Below are positions 14,801 through 29,920 of a stretch of 64,000 nucleotides of DNA, in pieces (within the stretch, counting starts at the first letter, position 1; every line of letters starts with the position of its first letter). This DNA is from Apus apus. Lineage: Eukaryota; Chordata; Aves; Apodiformes; Apodidae. The stretch lies in NCBI RefSeq assembly GCF_020740795.1, contig NC_067283.1, forward strand, positions 80,077,184 to 80,141,183, given 5' to 3'. Made by a program: the position numbers and the translations under genes. A model generated the notes under the pieces. The model worked only from the letters and a program-made list of their open reading frames with translations. It did no database searches and was not told the DNA's origin.

Positions 14801-17800
14801 TGGCTTTTCTTCAGGCAGTATTGTTGATAAATATAATTTGTGAATGTGCTAAGTACTGTTTCTGCAAATTCCAATTTCTTCACAAACAGTGACAGCAATT
14901 AAAGTAATCCTCACTTATTCACCTAGAATAAATGCCACACAAAGAAGTAAGTAATTCTTTTGGTTTTGTAGGAAAAGAATTAAAGAACACACAATTTACA
15001 GGTTACCTCCTTCATAACACACAGAGACATAACATCTTAAAGATGTTGTTACAGATATTTACACAGAAGCCACACAACAGAAAATAGTGTTGCTGATTCA
15101 AAATGCCAATTATTCTGTCAACAATACAGAAAAAAAAAAAAGTTCAAAACTGAAATTCTTTCCCCCCTGAGAAGCTCATGTAAGACTATACATTGGCAGA
15201 TGCATAGTGGTTATGCCATGTCTAACTCTGTCCAACACATGCACCAGGGTCAGGGTTTTCAGAGTTTTCATCCCTGTATGTGAAGCTGCTAGTTCAAATA
15301 TGGAGGGCAATGCTTCAATGCAATACAGTCAGTAATGTCTATATCTGGGATTTACTATATTTCATGACTCCCATTCAACTTCAGTGAATGACAGTTCAAA
15401 AGGTTGTAGTCATGTAGTAAAACACCATGATCAGACAGCTAGAGAGCAACAAACTGGATTCTTTCCTAACATAGCAAGAATTTTTACAAACATAAAATCC
15501 CAAAATGAGTAATTACTCTGCAATAGTAAGCAGCTGTTGACCATTATTTCCAAACTATTGATATGGAGTCAGAATGAAGGTTTTAATTAAGACATTTGTA
15601 AGGTCCTAGTCTCTTTTGTAAACACAAACAACATGCATTGAAAAACTTATGTGTGTTCTGTGGCTTCTAGCTAGAATACTTCTACAGTCCAGCAGTGTGA
15701 CACACAGCTTTACTTAAATTAAATCTAAAATAATAGTTAAGAGCAAGGGGAAAACAGTTGACTGAGCAGAAAACAACATTTACCTAAAAATACCTTTTTA
15801 AACATGCAATGCTGTTCAAGAATCTTAAAAAACAGCAAAGAGATCACTCAACACTGAATATTGAATAAGGAAGAAGAAGCAAAGGCCACTTGAAGAGAGC
15901 ACCTCTGCCATTTCCATTACAATTATGCTATTTGCAATGAAGTGGAAAACTCTGCAGTACATAATAAGATGGAAGACTTAGAAAATGTGACTGTGCTTTC
16001 AGAATCCAAATTCTTGGAATAATTTTAGGCAGCATTTTTAAAGCAAGAAATAGAGATTAAAAATAGGCCAATGTAAAGGTTTCTTTTTTATATTTTATTT
16101 CTCATCCTATGTACGTGTTTTTCAGAATGAAATAATTTTTCTAATTACAATAGGTTTATCATGACACTTCAAACAATAAGTATCATTGCTTTTCAGCAGA
16201 ACAGATCTGAGAACATTTAGTACTTCACTTCTGTCCTTTACAGAAAATATTCATCAAACTGAAGCCTCACTCTCCTAAACTGTTTGCTCCCAACAGCACA
16301 CAAGAAGTTACTTCATCTCCCTGCTAAGCCCACCTGACCTGCAGGGCCAGATGCTCAGAGCCAACAGGAGCAGAGGAGCATGGCACAGATTAAAGCACAA
16401 AACAGAGAAAGAGGGTAGCATGAGAAAGAGGACATCACTGGGAGCAGGACTCGGTTCTGAAGAAGGAGCACCCAGGCAGATCATCCCAAGATAAAAGTCA
16501 GTAAAACATTAAGACACAAAGCCATCACTGAACTATGCACTGTCGATGCCACTGCACACTTCATTGCATTTCATGGGATTTGCAGGATCAGGAAGGTTGC
16601 CCTGCACACGAAATGTGTTACACTGTGGGTTTTTTCCATTACTTTTCCATTAAGTTGAGCGAGTTCTGGAAACTACTAGAGTCAAGTCAGGAGGACAGAA
16701 ATCACCATGAGTCCTACCCTTATAGCATGGGTGTTTTGATGTCAACGGAACAGTATTTTCCAGGAAAGGAGGTTCAGACAGTTAGTCATTGGTGAGAGTA
16801 CAAGGATAACAGGCTAATTACAGCACTACTCTGCCCAGCAACTTTCCAGTGCCTTGCAGAACACTATAATGAGACAACTGGCATCATTTTTAAGGTACCC
16901 AAGGTGGTAGAAGATACCAGCTCAACAAATATCACAGGGGCCTTGGAAACCTCAGTTAAGAAAGGAACAAAGTAAATTTGTGTTCAGAGGATAAATGGCA
17001 ATCTTATAACATTTTAAAGAGAGTTTAATGATTGGCAATCTATGTTCACAGCATGGATCCCTGCTTTTGACAATTATGCTTTTGAGAATTTCACAATAAA
17101 AGGGAGGAAAAAACTTATAAGTTGGATAAAAATGAACACAATATTCTTCACAACTCATTGCCAAGTCAGGTAGTCATCCAATTGTAGAGTCAACTTGCTA
17201 AAATTAATAATCTAACAGAACTTGCTGGATTAAAAAAAAATATGTATTTTTAAAACTTTGCAGCATAGAAAAGAGATCATTTTGACTTCCATCTGGTTAA
17301 GGAATTCAGACATCTATGTAGGTTCTCCATTAACTTCTAGTAAATAAACTATGACACAAGACATGCAATGAAGTATCTCATTGAATCATAAACCTAATCC
17401 CTGACAAGTTGTTAAAGTTTGTTTCTCTTCCCCAGGAGTTGCTCAGTGCCTCTTGCAAGCCCCTTGCTCCAGCTCCACACTGATTTTTCATACTAGTTCT
17501 ACACCAAGTGCTTAATCACAGACTTCTCTCAGATTCAAGACCATACAGCATCCTGAAGGCAGGGTGTAAACTGAAGTATGTGTGTATCAGTCAAACACCA
17601 CCACTTTTTTAAACTCATTGCATGGCTGATACCACACAGGGATATGGAGGCCAGCCAGCAAAAGATAAGAAAATGTCACATGGGGTTTCATGTAAAGCTT
17701 CTGTTTCAAGCACAAAAAATCCATAAAACTGCTTGGCTCTCATCTAAAAACATGTGAACCTATTTACAGAAGGCTTTGACCTGGCTCATGGCGAGCAACC

Positions 17801-20800
17801 ATCCACCAATAACCCCAAGGTTTTCCACTTCAGTAGCTCACGGCTCAACTTGAAGATTCTTATCAACAGAGACAGGAGTTTCCCCCGTTCCCTCTGTGAC
17901 ACATTTAATCAGCAGCTCAGGGTTACAGTTAATGTCTTACCTTTTTAGGATAAAACACCTTTCACTTCACTCTTGCCAGGTCATCTTCAGATATAGGAGT
18001 CAAGACTCTTCCTCTCCTTTCTTCCACCAGCTCTCTGTAAGATGGCAGTGATTCTATTTTTCCCTCTGCACACACACCTCCCTCAGGAATTTTAAGAGGT
18101 TCTTAAGAAACGTGAAACATCCAAACTAAATACAAAGTTTAGTCTTTGCTCTGCTGATGCTCTGCAGGCTGTAGAATTTGGCTTTCATAAGTCATCTTCA
18201 ACTCATAATGAAACACCTTATCTATATCTAGTTTTTCTACTTGTGATGTTTAAGGAATGTGTTAGCAGCATGGAGAAAGGAGACTTTAATGAAAATGCGT
18301 GACAAAGATCTCTAAAATGAAAAGGTTACTTGGTTTTGGGGAGGAGGGGCTTTATTAAGAACTCGGTATACTAAAAGAACAAGAATGTCTTATCTGTGCT
18401 ATTTTAATATACTGGTGGCTTCTTTATGGAGGAAGAGGCACCAAGGAAAAAAAGAAAGGAATAATGCAAAGCAATTTCCTTTAAATATTCTGAAGGACGT
18501 TACAGAATAACCTCAGTCTGTCAGAGGTGTGAGTGCACAAATGCAACTTAAATAGCTGTGACCAGCCTCACCTGAGGCTGCTCCATACCCCTGGGCCCAG
18601 AAGCTCAGCCCTGGGCCTTCAATCTCTACCTGGATTATGGTAGAGGAGTGCTGGTCTCCATGGCCATATCTGGCCATTGAATCAACACCTTGACCCACAG
18701 ATGAAGCTATCATGTATCTGCTTTTCACTTTTCTTCTTGCAAAAGTGCACAAAAAAATAAAGTGAGATGTTTCCCTCAGAAGTGAAGAGGACAGCATCAT
18801 GAGAATGGAAATAAGTAGAGCTCGTATGCAAATAATATCTTGCTCATTCTAAAGGAGAATTAGTGAACAATTTACACCAAAACACTGAAAGAAGAAATAC
18901 TTCTACACCACTTCAAGGATAATTTGTTATAAGCAGAAATAAGATTTTCGTAGTATGTCAGATCGTCAGTCACTGTCTGAATAAGACAACTGTCAAAGAC
19001 CTTGACTTGTACTAAATGTCAGTATGGGAGTTTTACATAAGTGACATAAGTCTGAAAACTAGCTTAACCCTAAAATGAGGAAAAATTGTTTATAAATTTA
19101 GAGCTACAATGGATTCCTGAAAAAGAAAACAACTGTAATTTTTGAAAGTACATTTCAGGTTGCGTTTGAGAAGTGGACTGACTTGAGGCGCAATCACATG
19201 AAAATAACTCAAAATTTTTGGGTTGGTTTACCCTTTCTTAAGAGCAGATTGTAATGCCTGTCTCTTTAGGGAGTTTCTAGTGGGCCCTGTTAGGCAACTT
19301 CAGAAAGTGCTTTGCATACTTGCATCAGAGTTGGAAAAATGCAATTTATTGTGTGTTACAACTTTAAAACAAAGGCCTTTTGGGGGGGAGGGAAATAAAA
19401 CATACAAACAAAAACTTCTACCCAGATGAAAATATACAAACATAGATCTGTTCACAACATACTTTGAAATACACTGCAAGATAATGGACATTAATTAAAC
19501 CCAAAAAATGCTATATGCAGCCAGTCTATATACTAGACTATTAATTTGATGGTAAAGATTCTTTGTTTGTTTAAAGCATTTATGTAGAATGTTTTGCAAA
19601 TATACTGCTTTTTAGATCAATGACCCCTATTTATTTTTACCCCCAGGTTATGAAGCTTATTACAGAAATAAAAAATGTTATTTTGTACAATCTTTTCCTG
19701 CACTTATTTAAACTTTATTACACAATATGATGAAGTCATGTCCCTGTTTTCCAAAAGGAGGCAGGAAAGATCTGACCACAGCAGAAAGAATCTTGGTACA
19801 TAAGGGGGATAGGGGAAACATAATTACCAATTACTTAAATACAGGAAGAAAAACAGGAGTAGAAGAGCATGTTGAGTGAAAGCAACAAGGCAACAGTGTA
19901 CCAATGAAGGAGAGAGTCATCTTCTGTTTCTTGTGCAATCTGTCAAGTAAGAAATGTTTGATTTGGGCAAGAACCAGCAATAGAAGAAAAATACCACTAC
20001 TGATCAGTGTCAAATCACCTTTTAGACCTAGACTAAACTTAAAATGAGACTTCTTGCACAAAAATATCTGAAAACAAAGAACCATGTATCTCTAAACATC
20101 AAGAAACTGATGCTTTGTTCATGATACTGCCAAAGGAACTGAAAGGAATTAACCTGCAAGAAGCACATATTTAGGACACACTTCTTAATCCAGTTTATCC
20201 CTCAGAACTCTTGTTCAGACTCTATTTTGACTCCTGTAAATTTTCTACCTCCTTCTGTTTGGCCATCACTGAATTATGTTTTTTTTTATACTGCTGCTGG
20301 TGCAGTATGAGAAATATCCTTTGATGTTCTTGGCTTGATTCTGCCATTTTCTAGATTCTAAACAAGTTTTGTCTGGTACTGTAAGGCAAATAGCCATGCT
20401 ATGTAGCTAGTAATACAGCAAATATCTCTCACTTTTAACACTTTCCCCTCACTTGCCCAAAGACTGAAGCTACAGCATCCATAACAGGCTCTTCCTTCAC
20501 TGGCATATTTTGACAGTTCAGATTGATTCAGAATCAATTCTGTCACAGCTAAGAAGCAGGAAAAGTCTTTCATCCTGTTTTTTCAAGAAAAAAGAAAACA
20601 ATTCTTTTTGGAAAACATACATTTGTTTTCCAGCAAAGTTTGAGGTCTGCTGGAATGGGACTACAGTCATAGGAGTAAAAGGAAGGTACCTTTTACAATC
20701 ACTGTGAAATCCAGAGAAAATACAAGCCTTTGTACTAGTCATAATCTATGTATTCAGAGCAGTTCACTTAACTGTAAAACTCCTATCTCCCCAAAGATTT

Positions 20801-21074
20801 TATCTGTATTATGTACAATTAACCTTTCACAGCCATATCTAGTGATTATGTTTGTTCCCTGGAAATGTGAATGATGAGCAGTCAGAAGATAGAGTTGCAG
20901 GGAAAATCACGCTGAGGTTGAGTGTTCCTCCTTCAGGCAACTGAATACTGGTGCTGGAAAAGGAAATGATGTGCCCATCTCTGACACAGCCCCATGGGAT
21001 GCCAGACATTCATCCAAGATAAAAAAATCAAAAGTGTAAATTCCAGGCATTCACAGGACATCATTCAGCCCATG
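11836..21074. other. intergenic 5' flank
   Basis: About 9 kb without a recognisable gene or CR1 copy. It holds the possible dispersed repeat copy B at 18515-18690 and T-rich tracts near 13569-13591. Conserved noncoding elements are possible but cannot be judged from one species. Confidence 0.7.
18515..18690 (-). repeat. possible unnamed dispersed repeat, copy B
   Basis: Read on the - strand it resembles 2717-2935: an agcact block, then agggctgag, then a longer shared core around caggtgaggctggtcacagc. No terminal inverted repeats or tail were seen. The relation to copy A rests on visual alignment. Confidence 0.4.
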
Positions 21075-21269
21075 ATGCTCAGCACAAAGAGCTACAAATG
21101 AAGCTGTAGACTTCACACTTTGAACATACTCCTTCTCTGGAGACTTTCAAAACTTATCTGGACACGTTCCTGCGTTATCTGCCCTAGGTGTTCCTGCTGC
21201 AGCAGGGGGGGTGGACTTGATGATCTTCAGAGGTCCTTTCCAACCTCTATGATTCTATGATTCTGTGAT
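21075..21269 (+). mobile_element. CR1 LINE 3' fragment
   Basis: The segment contains the gagactttcaaaacttatctggacacgttcctg region of the pol C-terminus, the ggtcctttccaacctctatgattctatg block and terminal octamers ending near 21269. The right edge is clear and the left edge is approximate. Confidence 0.93.
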
Positions 21270-23310
21270 ACCATATAGTGTGTATGGGCTCTTTAATATT
21301 CAGGTTTTAGGCATCTCAGACCAGGTACTACAAGTTACAAGCATTTTGATAAGCACCTTGAAAGTTAGGGCATTGCCCTTTGTACAGCTCCTACAAGTAT
21401 CTGTGAGAATTAATGTTTATGGAACATACACTGCTCAAAACATACAACAGAAACGTTCATAAAGAAATGTTCACACCGGCAGGTGTGGCACAGTCCACTA
21501 TAAATGTCATGGAGGTTTATGAAGGGAATGGGAATACGAGAACCTCAGCTATGCAACAGCTTCCCAACAGCTCTGAATTGCCCAGACTCACCTCCACATC
21601 TTGCTGTATGCCCAAGACCCTCCTGACACCAGGAAACAGCTGTCTCCCGTTACCCCACCATGCCAGCTCCTCATGCAGGTCCCAAGGGACCACAGAGAGA
21701 GGAGATTGCAAAGTCTATCAGCACACTCAGATACCTTACAGGGTCATGTCCCATAATTTGTCTGGCTATTGAAGAAGTCCTTGCCTTAATGAGGGATTAC
21801 CCTGGTTGTCCACTTTGTCATCACATCATAGATTCAAGGCTACGATGAGGCTTCTATTACTTATAATTCTTCCTTTTAATCCATGGGGGTCAATTAGATT
21901 ACGCTTGACTAAATATAAAGTACTACATTTTAAAACATTTTAAAACTCATATTAGGCTTCTTTAGCTTTCCTTGTCAGTGCTTGCTCCAGATGGGGACTC
22001 TCACAGAAGCAAGCAAGCAGGACTTTTTCATACTTCCTTTTCAGAATGGACATGCCATAAGACTAACCAAGGTATCAGGCCTATGGCCAGGATACAGCAC
22101 AGAAAGAGCTCAGCCACTGTGAACAAGCTCTGGATGAGTACCTTCCCAAGGGATGAAATTCTGGCCCAGAAAAGATAACGGGGAAAATTTATGTAGTGAA
22201 CCTCCAGACTTAATCATCTCAGCCTCCCCTTCAACTAAGGAACCAGTTTCCCTTTAATACATGTCTCGAGCTTTAAGGACTCTCAAATTGCTACCACAAT
22301 CTGATCATGGGCTTAAAAGGCAAATGCACACCCCATCCAGGTGGAAACACAAGAAAAAACTCTTCCCAGATGGTGAACAATTTTTCCTAGCCAAAGTTTT
22401 GGTGTGCTTTCAGATAGAGTTAGTATAAATGCTTTAGTACAGCTCCACATGCAACACAACAAAATACTCAAAGTAAAAAAAAAATAAATAATGAACTGTT
22501 GCCTGTTTCTAAAGCACAAAGAGCCCAGTGTATTATGTGTATTAGTCTTAAAATTTTCCCTTCATACGGGAGATTCCAGTCCCACAGTCTTACCACTGCT
22601 GTTTGAACGGAAGCCCCAGTCTTACTCAGCATGAGCTGTTTGGTTGTGCTCAGAGGAATGAATTGAACAGGATAACATGCCCCTTGCAAACTCTAGTAAC
22701 AGTACTGTATATAAACATCTGAAATTAATTTATATTTTCAATAAAGCTACATGTTTTCTTTCTGATTCATTAGACAGTAAAATACAATGAAAACAGAACT
22801 CCAGAATTAGGTAGCTTTTGCTGTATTTTAAAAATAATTATGCTAATATGAAACAGACATCATCTCTCTTCCTTCCCTACCAGCTACTTTGTTGTAGTTG
22901 TCATTCTATAATGAACACGAGCAAAACTAAAGAATTTCAAATTTTCAATTTCAGTATCAGACTGACAAGTTTTAAGCCTGAAGGCCTTTGTTTTTAAGCC
23001 ACAGGAAGGGTTCTGTTCATTAAGGTATACTAGTCATATGCCTCAAGGCAGCAGTGGGTGGTCTGTAACATCTTCTCTTCCTGCCCTGCAAGCAAATATG
23101 GTTTCACTGCAGGCTAATGTTTAGAAGAGAAAATGAGCCGTTGAAGGCTAAAGTCACCTTATACCACAAAACTCAGGTTCTGATAGGGACTAGCCAGATA
23201 ATATGCAAGAAAAAAATATAGAATTACAGAATTAATTGTGAACCAGTTTTGGTAGCAAACTATAAATGGTGGTACAGCCTACTCTTCAGCCTTTCTGCTG
23301 TGCCAGGTGA

Positions 23311-23432
23311 AATCACAGAATCACCAAGGCTGGAAAAGATCTTTAAGGTCACCAAGTCCAGTCTATGACCTGACACCACCACACTGGCTAGACCACTGCA
23401 CCAAGTGCCACATCCAGCCTTTCCTTGAACAA
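23311..23432 (-). mobile_element. CR1 LINE 3' fragment
   Basis: The sequence starts with the antisense tip (aatcacagaatcaccaaggctggaaaagatctttaaggtcaccaagtcca) and continues through the ccaagtgccacatccagcctttccttgaac region. It is a short, diverged, 5'-truncated copy. Confidence 0.9.
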
Positions 23433-25843
23433 TGCTTACTATATATTTAAGCTTCCTATCCATCTGCAAGGAAATGAACATTAGAAGCCTGTAAACAAGC
23501 CTAGAACCAGTCCTAATTCTAAATTCCTTTTGAGGACAGCTGTTTTGTGAAATTCTGTACCCATGGGTACTTTGCTGTCCAGAAATCTCCACAGAGCCAA
23601 AGAGCAGTGTTTCTGACTACAGTTTGCAGAGCACTCAAGCATACTGTTCCCTATGTCCTGGGTAACACGAGCTTGTCAACTTGATCAAGTTAGTTCTCTT
23701 ACAGATGGAGACATTTATAATTTGTTATTGTTATTGTTAAAACAACTGAGGTTTTGAAGGCAGGAAAAACCCTTATGGAATGAGGTTTCTGAAACATGAC
23801 CAAGCCAAAGCCACCAAAAATAAGTCTGGCCTGTCTGCAAAACAGAACTTTCAGTCTGTCTCAGTCCATTCCCTGTGCTGCAGCTACACTTGTGACAGTG
23901 CAAACTCACCTTGCCACTTAATCACAAGAGGAAAAACAACTTAGCCAACACTATGTCAGTAGCTGAGCTCCACGTCTTAATATTAGTCACACAAAAGACT
24001 GGAAAACATTAGAAGTATAAGTTTTTCATCTTGTTGCATTCCTTTTCAAAGCAAGTATACACTGAAGACAGGATTTAGAAACAGAATCAAAATGGCACAG
24101 ATTGCACAAACATGCACTGACTTCAGTGACTGTACCCTAGGTTTACATCAGCAGAAGTGGAGGATGTCATGTGGCCAACTGACACTCTCCAGATGTCCTC
24201 AGGGGACCAGAATGCAAAAGAGATTACTGAGATGGCCATTATTAGTGAAGGTTCAAACTTGTAGTTTTCTTCAAAAAGTTAACAGCAACTTTTCCTGGAA
24301 ATCTCCCTTTTCTTCAGTAACTACTGGCTAGAATCTTACCAACAAATTAATTGAACTGCATAACGTAATAACCTTATGGGACCTCAGTGTCTCCTGAAAG
24401 AAACTCTGAATGCAAAACTCTGTTCTCTTTTTCTCTTACATCAAAACCACACAAAACAACCATTACAGGGAAACCATGATAAAGAGAAAAGGAAGAGCTC
24501 TGGAGTTTTTCTGTGAAGGATCCCACACAGGATATTTAGTTGGTCAGTTGATGACTATGGAGAGAGAACTCCAGACATGTGGGTCTCAGCTAGGAAAGCC
24601 TTCCCCTCTCTTATACACCCACACATACCCACTTCGTGCCACTCTTAAGCAAGCTTCAGGATGAAAAAATAAGAATTATGGGTAAAATATTTGACATGAA
24701 CATACACTCCTTGGCTTACATGGGCCTCTTGATGGATTGTCTTGAGAGTAAATGTGTACCATACAATTTTCCTTGAATAGAAGGAAATGCCAGATGTTGA
24801 CACAGTGATCAAGTTACCATTGAACTTTGTTGACCCTACTGAAGAGAGCTGTATATTTGATCCTCCTAGGAGGGGTTTCATTGTCAAAGAGGTCACAGCT
24901 TAAATAGATGTATATTAATAACCATTAATAACTCAAAAGGCATCTAGCAGATCTTACCAGATATACTGCCCTTATTTCTTCTTCCAAACACTGGGAAATA
25001 TTAATATACTGTCATATCTGAAACTTCTTGATGGCCATTTCATACTGGCGTACCCGTGGTGACTATGGCTCTCTCATACCCTAAACAGATACCAAATCTT
25101 CATGTCAGGCATCCTCCATTTTCTTCAAGTTAGCAACTTTGTTTGAACCTAAAAAATTACCCAGAATGGAACTAAAAGCACTCAACTGCTATAATGTCTA
25201 TACTAACATGAGAAAAATAAGTATTTCCATGCTACTTACAGCTGATAAAATCTATCTGCCTTCAAAGTATTAGGAGACCATGTGAGGTATACAGTTGTGC
25301 AAAGAGACATGACTGCAACAGTTTTTACTCTGTGTCAAGTTTAAGTGTCTTGTGAACCTAGTGGCCTTTTGGCTGAAAGCACTCTCTTTATTCTTTTTGG
25401 TGTGAGAAGCCAATATTCATAGCAATTCTCCAGTCATATGACCTTTGGGAGAATAAAGAGCTGATATTTGCACTTCATCATAAGTCAGGAAGGATGACTC
25501 TGCTTCCTGATGGCTAAATTTACTGTAAATCCCAAAAGTGACTTTGAAAAAAGAAGTAACAGGAGCCCACGTCTTCCCAAAAATTTATCACAATGGAAAA
25601 ATAAAGTAGTTTACCCTTCTTCCATGCCTACACCCCAAAGGAAAATAATATTCTACCTACTGATCACAGAGATCTACCAACTGCTCCAGCCACTCTATTG
25701 TTCTAGCTTGGATTGCTTTCCTTGATGGCTTTTAGTCTTGGAGGAAATTGTTCACTGACAAAATAAAAAAAATAAATCTCTTTCACTGATTTTCAGAGAA
25801 CATATATGCTTAGGCCAATAGTAAGTTTAGACACATGATTTTA

Positions 25844-25935
25844 ATTAAAAAGAAAAAAAAACCACAAACAAACAAAAAAACAACAAAAAACAAAACCAAC
25901 AAAAAATCAAAACCACAAAAAACACAAAAACAAAC
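25844..25935 (+). repeat. A/C-rich low-complexity tract
   Basis: About 90 bases consist almost entirely of A and C, with CAAA- and ACAAAA-like units and no fixed period. The Lys/Thr-rich open frame across it is not a gene. Confidence 0.9.
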
Positions 25936-28900
25936 TTTCTCAGATGCCAAGCTCAGGAAAGACTACTCTGTCCTGGTCCCCTGGTTATGCACTTCATACT
26001 GTTATCCTTTCATTGCTAATGCAAACTACAGAACTTTTAGATAGGGAGCATGTTTCCGTAGGCACCAAGTAGCTGATTTTCTCAGACTTGATAGGATGGG
26101 CAGCATTCCTAACTATTTTTAATTTTAAAATTTAAATTCTTGAATTCAATTATTGAATATACCAACAAGAAAAAAATAACTTCATTTGCTAGAAAATAAT
26201 AAATTTAAAATACATGCTTTGCTTTCTCAGTTTAGATACTCAAGTATTTGAAGGTCCATGTCTTTGAAAATTCCTGTTCCTAGTCCCTGTAGGACAAAAA
26301 GTGAAGCACGCGTGTTCAGTGCTTGCCTGTTTAATCTGCCTTAAGATTTCTACAATTATATGCCTCTTGTAATAGCCACAAACCAACCCAGATTCTGTCC
26401 CCAGTTACAAGGTTGAAGCTTCTTGAAGTTTGGTGGAAGCCACCCATCAATTCTGGCTAAATAAACAGCTAAGTATAGCCATATGTTGATGACTGACAGA
26501 TCTGTAATAGAAGATTTTTGGAAAAAAAGTAAATAGTGGAGAAATAAAAGCTCAACTTCACCAAGAAAGTATTCACTTTAACTGCAAGCTGTTGACTCTG
26601 TTTCAGTGCTGAACATTAATGCCATGTGTAGATAGCAATCATAACTAAAGAAATTGACCTGCTAGAATCTATAAATGTATTGCATTTGTTTTTTAATACA
26701 GAAGGTACAAAACAAAATTTGCAGCTTGTTTCAGGAGAGCCCTATTATTTTGTTGCTGAATGTTGATCTTCATGACAGCTACCTCACTGTTTCGGAAGAG
26801 GCAGGAAGACACATTAGTGTTGCACTGTGAAATTTACTGGTACAGAAACCAAGCTTGTAAAGACAGTAACATCAGTCACCTAGATTTTAACCCTTGCCTG
26901 TCTGTTTTCTTACTAAAGAAAGTAGTTGGGCAACAACACCAGGACTTACTGTGTTTTAAAATTAGTATTTGCACAGTCTGATGGAAATGTAATGATGGGT
27001 CTTTGCTTCTGGTAATTGTGGCTTACACTGTCACAGCAGTTTTGCAAGGGACAAAGGTGGTGGGGGCAAATGGGGAGGATGTGGCCACCCCATTAAAAAA
27101 CAAAGTGGTTGGAAGCCATCCACTTGACTGAGGATGCTTCCCAGAAGCAGCAACAAGCTGCTGAGATTCACCACAGAGCACACTTTATCTCCCCAATGGA
27201 ACTGGCCGGTGTGCAGTGCCTTCCTCACCCTCTCACCAATCAGTTTTACTCCCATGGTACACAAAGAATAAGAACTTGATGATTAAGAATATAAATAAAA
27301 AAGAAGTCCATATTTTGAATGTAGGTGTAATACCCCCCTGCAAACAGAAAGGTATGACTGCATTCTTGATGATTAACATGGCTAGACTCCCTCATCTCTA
27401 AACAATCATAAGGGTTAAGCAGGAACACCAGAAAGGTGTCAGCCACTCTCAGCCATAACTTGAAATTGTCTATATCTTTTCTCCATCTGAGGAGAAAGGT
27501 ACAACAATTTTAATCTGACCACAGGCTTCTTAGTTAGGAAGACAGAAGCTGATCTACCACCTTGACACCAAGGCCAGGCCCTGGCTAGATCCTCTTCCCA
27601 ATTGCTTTTAAGTGTGTATGCCAGTGATACATGAGGTATTTTGGCACAGATTCCCCCTGGAACACTGCTGTTTCAAAAATCACCTTGATAATGCTGAAGT
27701 TTTCTGACCAGAATATTTGAAGGATCCTGAGAGAGCTAAGTGCCCAACTTCCAGTGAATCCTCTTACTCTTTTAGCAAGGCATTAAATCGCCTAGGTGTT
27801 TCCTGTCACTGGAATTAAGAGAAAGAAGCTAAAACATACAAGACACCCTAAAATCTATTGTCATTTGACATTACTTGCTTCAACATAGTGTTATTTTGAC
27901 AAGGAATAACCTCTCAGGCTTTGTTGCCACCATACACAAACTGTATATCAGAACTGTAAAACAACACACCTCATTTTAGCTGCAGATAAAAGCAACACAC
28001 AGTTCTTCAACAATTCAGCTGCTGATTATTATTATTATAAGCTACTTTTCAGATTTCTAAAGAATATTAACAAATTATCTTGTTCCATTAGACTTGTACT
28101 GCATCCTCCATCTAAAAAGAAGACATTTATCATTATTTATTTATCTTGCTGAGAGATAGCAACATACAGTGTAATCCTTATAATGCTACAGTGCTTTCTA
28201 TAATTATTGCCATGTCTTTGCAATCTCTTGCATTGTTGTTAGGTATTTAAATGAATGCTGTATTTAGTCATTATCTGGGACAGAAAGTGAAAAAATCATT
28301 TTGTTCATTGGTGAGAATTTTCCTACAGAAGTTTTCTATTTATCTCATTCCTGGAGCTGACAGAGTCTCTAAAAAGATGGCCCAAAGTATTGTGATTATG
28401 CAGGTATTTGTCTTGAACCCCTTGCCAAGCAGTCTGGAAGCTATGAAATAAGTGTGTGTTGTTTTTGTTAGAAAAAGTATCTGGCAGACAGAAGGGCACC
28501 TTAACTTCATTCACTGACATTGCTTCAGCCCAAATACTTTTATATAATGTCACATAGCAAGAGATTAGCCCGCTGACATGCTTCACTGATTGCCTAAAGA
28601 ACAGTTTTCCTCTGTATCATCACAAGTGATATGTGAAATACTGGTCACTCTTGTGATGATCAGAGGTCAATCACAGTTCAGAGGTTTCCATGTATTCATG
28701 GCTTCATTACAAGAATGGAAGACATTATTAAGAGAAGGTTGCTGGGACATTCCTGAAACTAGCCAGCTTTTTTTTAAGTTTTAAATAGCATTTATATTGT
28801 CAGCACCAAACAATAAAGGAGCATCAAACATAAAGTCTTCATATTCCTCTCCCAAAAGTTCATTCTCCAGTGTTCATGTTTTGGTTTGGTTTGGTTTTTT

Positions 28901-29920
28901 GAGCACTTTTCACTGCTGGTAAGAAGTCATTGTGGATGTGAACTGCAAAATAAAACTAACTAATTAACTTTGGCAGTGCTTTTATTCGATGATGTATCAT
29001 CTTGCAAAGCACAGAGTCAGTTACAGACACCTGCTGCCAGACTCAAGAAAAGAAATCACTGTTCATCTACTTAACTGCAAGGTTCCTCTAGTTTCCAGAT
29101 GCCTTTCAGTGCAGGCTCATGAGAACCCAGCAGTCGTATCCCTATGCAGAAAGCATACAGGCAGCAAATCCTTGCTTCCTTCCCAGGTAAATCAGCAAAT
29201 CAATGTGTTGATTAGTAAGAATTATTCCTGCTTAGAGTGTGGATGTATAAACAGGATGGATTAATAGTGATCTGCAAAAGATGAAAAATGAGCATCTCAT
29301 TTAAATCTCTATTGATATGCACAAAGCTTGTACAATAACTAGTGAATCTCAGATTATTTACCTTTGATAAAGCAGTGTCAAGGGGAAAGTCCTGTGCCGC
29401 AGCCCATCCCAAAGTGCTGGCTTCCCAGACTGAAGACCAGTGCAGTCACAAGCTGTCCATGACGAACGAATGTATTACATTCCACATCGCATCCAGAAAA
29501 GCTAATATTTTTGCTTATTCTGAGAAGTGAAATAAATAAATAACTCTCAGCAGGTGCCACGTTGTAACAAGGGATGTTGCCAAACAGGTGCCTGTGTGCA
29601 GGATGTGAGACTGAGGAAGGGCTGCCTGGCTGCCTGCTCCCACAGGGTTGGTCCCCCTGAAGAAGTGCTTGGGCAGCCTAGTATCCTCACAGGTCAAATA
29701 CAAAACCTAAAATGCTGCTGCATAAACTGCAGCTGGCAGTGAAACATTATGCCTCACTGGCTGAATCTCCCTGTGTGCAGGATGAACTGGACTGAAATGC
29801 ACCCAGCAGTGAAGTATGTGACTGCACTCATCCACTTACCACCTGAATTTAGCTGCTTCAATCCCTTCACCAGATATCTAAAGTTGTATTACACATATCT
29901 GCATTAAGCCCAAGACACAT

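Larger units (their letters stand above)
21270..29920. other. intergenic 5' flank
   Basis: It holds a CR1 fragment at 23311-23432 and the A/C-rich tract at 25844-25935. The rest is AT-rich with short, unrelated open frames; a small (GGTTT)3-like run lies near 28880. Nothing else is recognised. Confidence 0.75.

Noticed and set aside
25835..26044. Lys/Thr-rich small protein
   Set aside because: Translation of a low-complexity A/C tract.
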